Assembly (NCBI GenBank): GCA_050302275.1
Contig: JBNLAT010000004.1
Span: forward strand, 1-64,000
Source of the DNA: JAPHTQ01 sp050302275
Lineage (GTDB): Bacteria > Pseudomonadota > Gammaproteobacteria > Thiohalomonadales > Thiohalomonadaceae
DNA length: 64,000 nucleotides
Reading direction: 5' to 3'
Numbering within the stretch: position 1 is the stretch's first letter; every line of letters starts with the position of its first letter. Positions 60,478 through 64,000 of the stretch are shown piece by piece. The position numbers were made by a program, and so were the translations under genes. The notes under the pieces were generated by a model, which worked only from the letters and a program-made list of their open reading frames with translations, did not search any database and had not been told where the DNA came from.

Positions 60478-60819
60478 ATGAATACCAAGACCCTGATTTC
60501 CACCCTGGCCCTGACTTTGGCGCTGGGCACACTGGCCCTGCCGGGCACCGCCGCGGCGCGTGATTACGAGCGCGATGGTGACCGCTACCAGCAGAGCCGT
60601 GACCTTGACACCGACCGTGGTGAGTACCGCCGTCACGACAATGGTCGTCAGCACCAGCAACACCAGCGCAACCGCCATGACAACGGCCACCACTATGGCC
60701 AGATTCACTGGGCGCCGTACATCCCGAAATACCAGCCCAAGCAACGCGTCTACCAGATGCATAACGACGGCGGCTATTTCGACCCGCGTGTGATTCTCCA
60801 TATCGAGACTCACCTGTAA
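60478..60819 (+). CDS. Arg/His-rich small secreted protein, copy 2
   Basis: A 113-residue paralogue of the 58577 product: nearly the same signal peptide (MNTKTLISTLALTLALGTLA) and the same C-terminal motif (ILHIETHL vs IIHIETRW), with a Gln/His/Arg-rich centre. The upstream 75 bases are also similar. First gene of an operon leading to the two-component system. Confidence 0.83.
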   Translation: MNTKTLISTLALTLALGTLALPGTAAARDYERDGDRYQQSRDLDTDRGEYRRHDNGRQHQQHQRNRHDNGHHYGQIHWAPYIPKYQPKQRVYQMHNDGGYFDPRVILHIETHL

Positions 60820-60842
60820 CGCACACTGCAGGAGAAGCCATC

Positions 60843-61349
60843 ATGAACAAGCGAATCCTTATCCCCCTGATGCTGGCCATGGCCTCCGCGCCGCTGGCCG
60901 CCGAGCCCTTCGATCCGCCCGTGGAATACGAGCGGGCCAAGGTGGTTCAGGTCTCGCCGATCTATAACGTGATCGAACACGAACAGCCGCGCCGCGACTG
61001 CTGGACCGAAGAGGTCTACGGCAGCCGTAGCTACAGCGACCCGGGCGCCACCCTGGTGGGCGGCATTATCGGCGGGGTGATCGGTCATAACATCAGCCAC
61101 GGCGACCGCGGCGCCACCGCCTTCGGTACCCTGGTCGGCGCGACCATTGGCAGCAACAACAGTCGTCACGAAGTGCCTTACAGCCGCGACGAACGTCGCT
61201 GCACCGTGCGCACCGATTACGTTCAGGAAGAGCGGATGGTCGGTTACCGCGTGACCTACCGTTATCGCGGCCACGACTACACCACCCGCATGGACCGCGA
61301 TCCGGGCAAATTCGTCCGCCTGCGTGTTGAAGCCACGCCAGTAGATTGA
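60843..61349 (+). CDS. Glycine-zipper 2TM domain exported protein
   Basis: A 168-residue protein with a signal peptide (MNKRILIPLMLAMASAPLAA) and a glycine-zipper segment GATLVGGIIGGVIGHNISHG (about 76-95) followed by GTLVGATIGSNNS. Related to the 17-kDa surface antigen/SlyB-type fold, which inserts in the outer membrane and is often a PhoP target. The C-terminal 60 residues are Arg/Tyr-rich (RVTYRYRGHDYTTRM). Twenty-three bases after copy 2. Confidence 0.85.
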   Translation: MNKRILIPLMLAMASAPLAAEPFDPPVEYERAKVVQVSPIYNVIEHEQPRRDCWTEEVYGSRSYSDPGATLVGGIIGGVIGHNISHGDRGATAFGTLVGATIGSNNSRHEVPYSRDERRCTVRTDYVQEERMVGYRVTYRYRGHDYTTRMDRDPGKFVRLRVEATPVD

Positions 61350-61405
61350 GCCGGGGCGCTGCGTGTATTCTGCGCAGTAATGACCGCCAAAACGGAATGC
61401 CTGCG

Positions 61406-61678
61406 ATGAAACGACTCGCCACCACACTGCTGCTACTCCTGGCCCTGGGCGCTAACGCCGCTGTCGCCGCGCCCGCCTGGGCAAAACAGGGCGACGGACC
61501 GATGAGCAAGAAGTCGCGGAGCCTATCCCTCGACCAGGCAGTGGCGCAGGTGCGCAAGCAGACCGGCGGGCGCGTGCTCTCCGCCGAGACGGTGCGCGAG
61601 CAGAACCGCCTGGTGCACCGCATCAAGGTGCTCACCCAGGAGCGCAAGGTGCGCATCATTACCGTACCGGCGGAGTAA
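61406..61678 (+). CDS. PepSY-domain periplasmic protein
   Basis: A 90-residue protein from MKRLATTLLLLLALGANAAV (signal peptide). LSLDQAVAQVRKQTGGRVLS and HRIKVLTQERKVRIITV match the PepSY fold, a small periplasmic domain found in regulatory or peptidase-inhibiting proteins. Six bases before the response regulator gene; such PepSY genes are common companions of OmpR-family two-component systems and may modulate the kinase. Confidence 0.85.
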   Translation: MKRLATTLLLLLALGANAAVAAPAWAKQGDGPMSKKSRSLSLDQAVAQVRKQTGGRVLSAETVREQNRLVHRIKVLTQERKVRIITVPAE

Positions 61679-61684
61679 CACCCG

Positions 61685-62362
61685 GTGCGTATTCTGGTGA
61701 TCGAAGACGAGGCGCCGCTCCGCGAACAGTTGCGCCTGCGCCTGGCCGACGAAGGTTACAGCGTCGATGCGAGCGGTGACGGCAAGGAGGGGCTGTTCTT
61801 CGCCAGCGAATATCCGCTGGATCTCGCGATTGTGGATATTGGCCTGCCCGGCATGTCGGGCCTTGATGTGATCCGCACCCTGCGTGCCGACGGCCATGAC
61901 CTGCCGATTCTGATCCTCACCGCCCGCGGCAAGTGGGAAGAGAAGGTCACCGGCCTGGAGGCAGGGGCCGACGACTACCTGGTGAAACCCTTTCACATGG
62001 AAGAGCTGCTGGCGCGGATTAAGGCATTGCTGCGCCGCGCCGTCGGCACCGCCCGCGAGGTAATCGCCTTCGACACGCTGCAGCTGGATACCACCAGCCA
62101 GTCAGTCACCCTCGACGACAAACCCGTCGAACTCACCGCCTTCGAATACCGCCTGCTCGAATACCTGGCCCGCCGCCACGGCAAGGTGGTGCCCAAGGCG
62201 GAGCTGGCCGACTACCTCTACCCCCACGACGACGACCGCGACAGCAATGTGATCGAGGTGCTGATCGGGCGCGTTCGGCGCAAGATCGACGCCGATAACC
62301 GCCTAAATCCCATCGAAACCCTGCGCGGTCGCGGCTACCGCTTTAATCCGGAGCCGTCATGA
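61685..62362 (+). CDS. OmpR-family response regulator (PhoP-like)
   Basis: A 225-residue regulator beginning with GTG. Receiver domain 1-115 (VIEDEAPLREQL, AIVDIGLPGMSG with the phospho-acceptor Asp, VKPFHMEELLARI) and C-terminal winged helix 125-222 (VELTAFEYRLLEYLARRHGK, VIEVLIGRVRRKI, GRGYRF). It is coupled to the kinase gene by ATGA overlap. The shared GTTCAG arrays at 58489 and 60393 are candidate targets. Confidence 0.94.
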   Translation: MRILVIEDEAPLREQLRLRLADEGYSVDASGDGKEGLFFASEYPLDLAIVDIGLPGMSGLDVIRTLRADGHDLPILILTARGKWEEKVTGLEAGADDYLVKPFHMEELLARIKALLRRAVGTAREVIAFDTLQLDTTSQSVTLDDKPVELTAFEYRLLEYLARRHGKVVPKAELADYLYPHDDDRDSNVIEVLIGRVRRKIDADNRLNPIETLRGRGYRFNPEPS

Positions 62363-63666
62363 TCTCCCTCTCCGCCCGCGTCAATTTGAGCGCCGCCGCG
62401 GTACTGACGATCTTCATCGTGCTCACCGCACTGGCACTGGAGCGCGCCTTCGAGGAGAGCGCCACCTCGGCGATCCGCGAGCGACTTTACGGCCAGCTCT
62501 ATGTGGTGATGTCCGCCGCCGAAGTGAGTGACAGCGGCATGCTGGCGATGCCCGGCCACCTGGCAGAGGCGCGACTGGAGCAACCCGGCTCCGGGCTTTA
62601 TGCCCGCATCGGCGACACCAAAGGCAACAGCAAATGGCAATCCCCCTCCGCGGTCGGCCTGCAACTGCCCGCGCCCTCAAGGCAAAGTGATGGCATACTT
62701 CGGGTACCTTTCGATGGTCAGGACTACTTTCTTGTTAGCGTCGACATCGAATGGGAAACGGTGGAGGGCAGCGTGCCGCTGCGCTTTAGCGTGATGGAAA
62801 ACCCGGCGGTGTTCCGTGAGCAGATGCAGCGCTACCGCACCAGCTTGTGGGGCTGGCTCGGGGCGATGGCTGTGCTGCTGTTACTGGTTCTGGCCGGGGC
62901 GCTGATCTGGGGGCTGCGCCCGCTGCGCACCGTGGCCCGCGAGGTACGCGCCATCGAATCGGGCGGACAGGAGCAGTTGCACCAGGAGTACCCCAAGGAG
63001 ATCTGCCGCCTCACCGACAACATCAATACCCTGCTGCAACACGAGCGCTCGCAGCAGGCGCGCTACAAAAACGCCCTCGCCGATCTGGCCCATTCGCTCA
63101 AGACACCCTTGGCGGTGTTGAGGGGTTTGAGTGAGAGTGAACGCTCACCTCAAATCGACGAGCAGGTGGAGCGGATGGACAATATCGTGCAGTACCAACT
63201 GCAACGGGCCGCCACCGCCGGGCGCTCCGCCCTGGCCGCGCCGATCGCCGCCGCGCCGGTTGCAGAGCGTTTGCTGGCGACGTTGGAGAAGGTCTATCAC
63301 GACAAACCGATCAGCGTGGAAAAGCATCTCGATCCCGCCGCCAGCTTTCGTGGCGACGAGGGCGACCTGATGGAACTGCTGGGCAACCTGCTTGATAACG
63401 CCTGGAAGTGGGCCGAAGGACGGATCGCCCTGCGCCTGCAAAAGGACAGCGATGCGCTGTCGATCAGCGTGGAAGATGACGGCCCCGGCATCGAGCAGGA
63501 GAAAACGGAGCAAGTACTCACCCGCGGCGTGCGCCTGGATGAAGCCACCCCCGGCCACGGCATCGGCCTGCCGATGGTGCGCGACATCGTCGAGGCCTAT
63601 GAGGGAACATTGCAGATCGACCGCTCGGAGTTGGGCGGCGCTCGCATCGCGGTTCACTTACCTTAA
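62359..63666 (+). CDS. PhoQ-like sensor histidine kinase
   Basis: A 435-residue kinase: first helix about 10-31, periplasmic sensor about 32-158, second helix about 160-182, HAMP, dimerisation domain with ADLAHSLKTPLAVLRGL (phospho-acceptor His about 238), HATPase with NLLDNAWKWAEGR, DDGPGIEQEK and GHGIGLPMVRDIV. The HSLKTPLAVL box and the sequence plan are those of PhoQ. The sensor lacks an obvious acidic Mg2+ patch, so the stimulus is open. Confidence 0.93.
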   Translation: MISLSARVNLSAAAVLTIFIVLTALALERAFEESATSAIRERLYGQLYVVMSAAEVSDSGMLAMPGHLAEARLEQPGSGLYARIGDTKGNSKWQSPSAVGLQLPAPSRQSDGILRVPFDGQDYFLVSVDIEWETVEGSVPLRFSVMENPAVFREQMQRYRTSLWGWLGAMAVLLLLVLAGALIWGLRPLRTVAREVRAIESGGQEQLHQEYPKEICRLTDNINTLLQHERSQQARYKNALADLAHSLKTPLAVLRGLSESERSPQIDEQVERMDNIVQYQLQRAATAGRSALAAPIAAAPVAERLLATLEKVYHDKPISVEKHLDPAASFRGDEGDLMELLGNLLDNAWKWAEGRIALRLQKDSDALSISVEDDGPGIEQEKTEQVLTRGVRLDEATPGHGIGLPMVRDIVEAYEGTLQIDRSELGGARIAVHLP

Positions 63667-63678
63667 GTAAGTATCGGA

Positions 63679-64000
63679 TTACGCCTCGGCGGCCTGCGCG
63701 CTCTCCTCTCTGCTAACCGCTGCCGGCCACGGCTCAGCCACTTTCGGCAGATGCCATGCGATCACCGTTGTCGCCACAATGACCAGAATACCCAGTGTGC
63801 CCACCGCCGCGACCGGATCGATCCCGCCGCCCAGTGCGAGAGTGTAGAGTCCGGTACCGACCAACATCGCCAGATTTTCAAAGAAGTTCTGGATCGCCAC
63901 CGCACCACCCGCACCGATGGAGCGGTGCCCGAGTTCCTGTAGCGCTGCATTGATCGGCACAACGAAAATGCCGCCGCACAAACCAATACAGAAGAGTAGT
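63679..64000 (-). CDS. MFS transporter, LplT-like (partial)
   Basis: The frame runs off the right edge; about 107 C-terminal residues are visible on the minus strand. CGGIFVVPINAALQELGHRS is typical of the lysophospholipid transporter LplT. Three membrane segments and an Ala/Glu-rich tail are seen. The remaining part and any acyltransferase partner lie beyond the window. Confidence 0.75.
   Translation of the reverse strand, partial: LLFCIGLCGGIFVVPINAALQELGHRSIGAGGAVAIQNFFENLAMLVGTGLYTLALGGGIDPVAAVGTLGILVIVATTVIAWHLPKVAEPWPAAVSREESAQAAEA

Noticed and set aside
1..64000. CRISPR arrays, tRNA or rRNA genes
   Set aside because: No regularly spaced repeats and no cloverleaf or rRNA-like sequence was recognised on either strand; a covariance scan would be needed to exclude them fully.

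Overview
The window looks like a chromosomal segment of a gammaproteobacterium. The first 4.8 kb carry the origin-proximal order mnmG-rsmG-parA-parB-atpI. A class I GshA, GreB, ArfB, DsbB, a PhoQ-type kinase and many cyclic-di-GMP signalling genes fit that group. Base composition is GC-rich except for an AT-richer island at about 48.2-58.3 kb. I cannot name a genus; an environmental, metabolically versatile lineage is my inference.

Layout: (1) 1-4.8 kb, minus-strand housekeeping block with a good promoter for the atp operon at 408-436. (2) 5-6.6 kb, a YcgR-like PilZ protein and an ECF sigma factor with a 57-residue zinc-finger anti-sigma gene. (3) 6.6-19.4 kb, a thioredoxin-like protein and two divergent signalling modules. 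Each module pairs a very large hybrid histidine kinase with an HD-GYP response regulator. (4) 19.4-32.6 kb, assorted chromosomal genes (AraC/GyrI regulator, GshA, PQQ-type sugar dehydrogenase, dienelactone hydrolase, spermidine-synthase-like and radical SAM proteins). An unannotated minus-strand RNA at about 25.54-25.69 kb has the architecture of a CsrB/RsmY-type CsrA-sequestering sRNA. (5) 32.7-38.0 kb, a five-gene YbhGFSR-like ABC-2 export operon. (6) 38-48.2 kb, greB, arfB, an EgtB-like protein that seems to lack its iron ligands, dsbB, a degenerate HAD protein, a CPA2 antiporter, a TSUP permease, a metallophosphoesterase and several unknowns. (7) 48.2-58.3 kb, an accessory/defence island: DUF3800 protein, two paralogous small proteins separated by a MITE-like element, an ash-like leader, and a type I restriction-modification operon (hsdM-hsdS-hsdR) with a DUF4145 protein. 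(8) 58.5-63.7 kb, a PhoPQ-like two-component system with small secreted proteins. Two paralogous Arg/His-rich secreted proteins each sit behind the same triple hexamer direct repeat, and a putative metzincin/lipoprotein cassette lies between them. (9) An LplT-like MFS gene runs off the right end.

The least explained items are the CsrB-like RNA, the family of about 140-170 bp inverted-repeat elements (three copies), the shared PhoP-box-like operators, and the metzincin-lipoprotein pair, which is arranged like an effector with its immunity protein. All function statements are from reading motifs by eye; no database search was possible.
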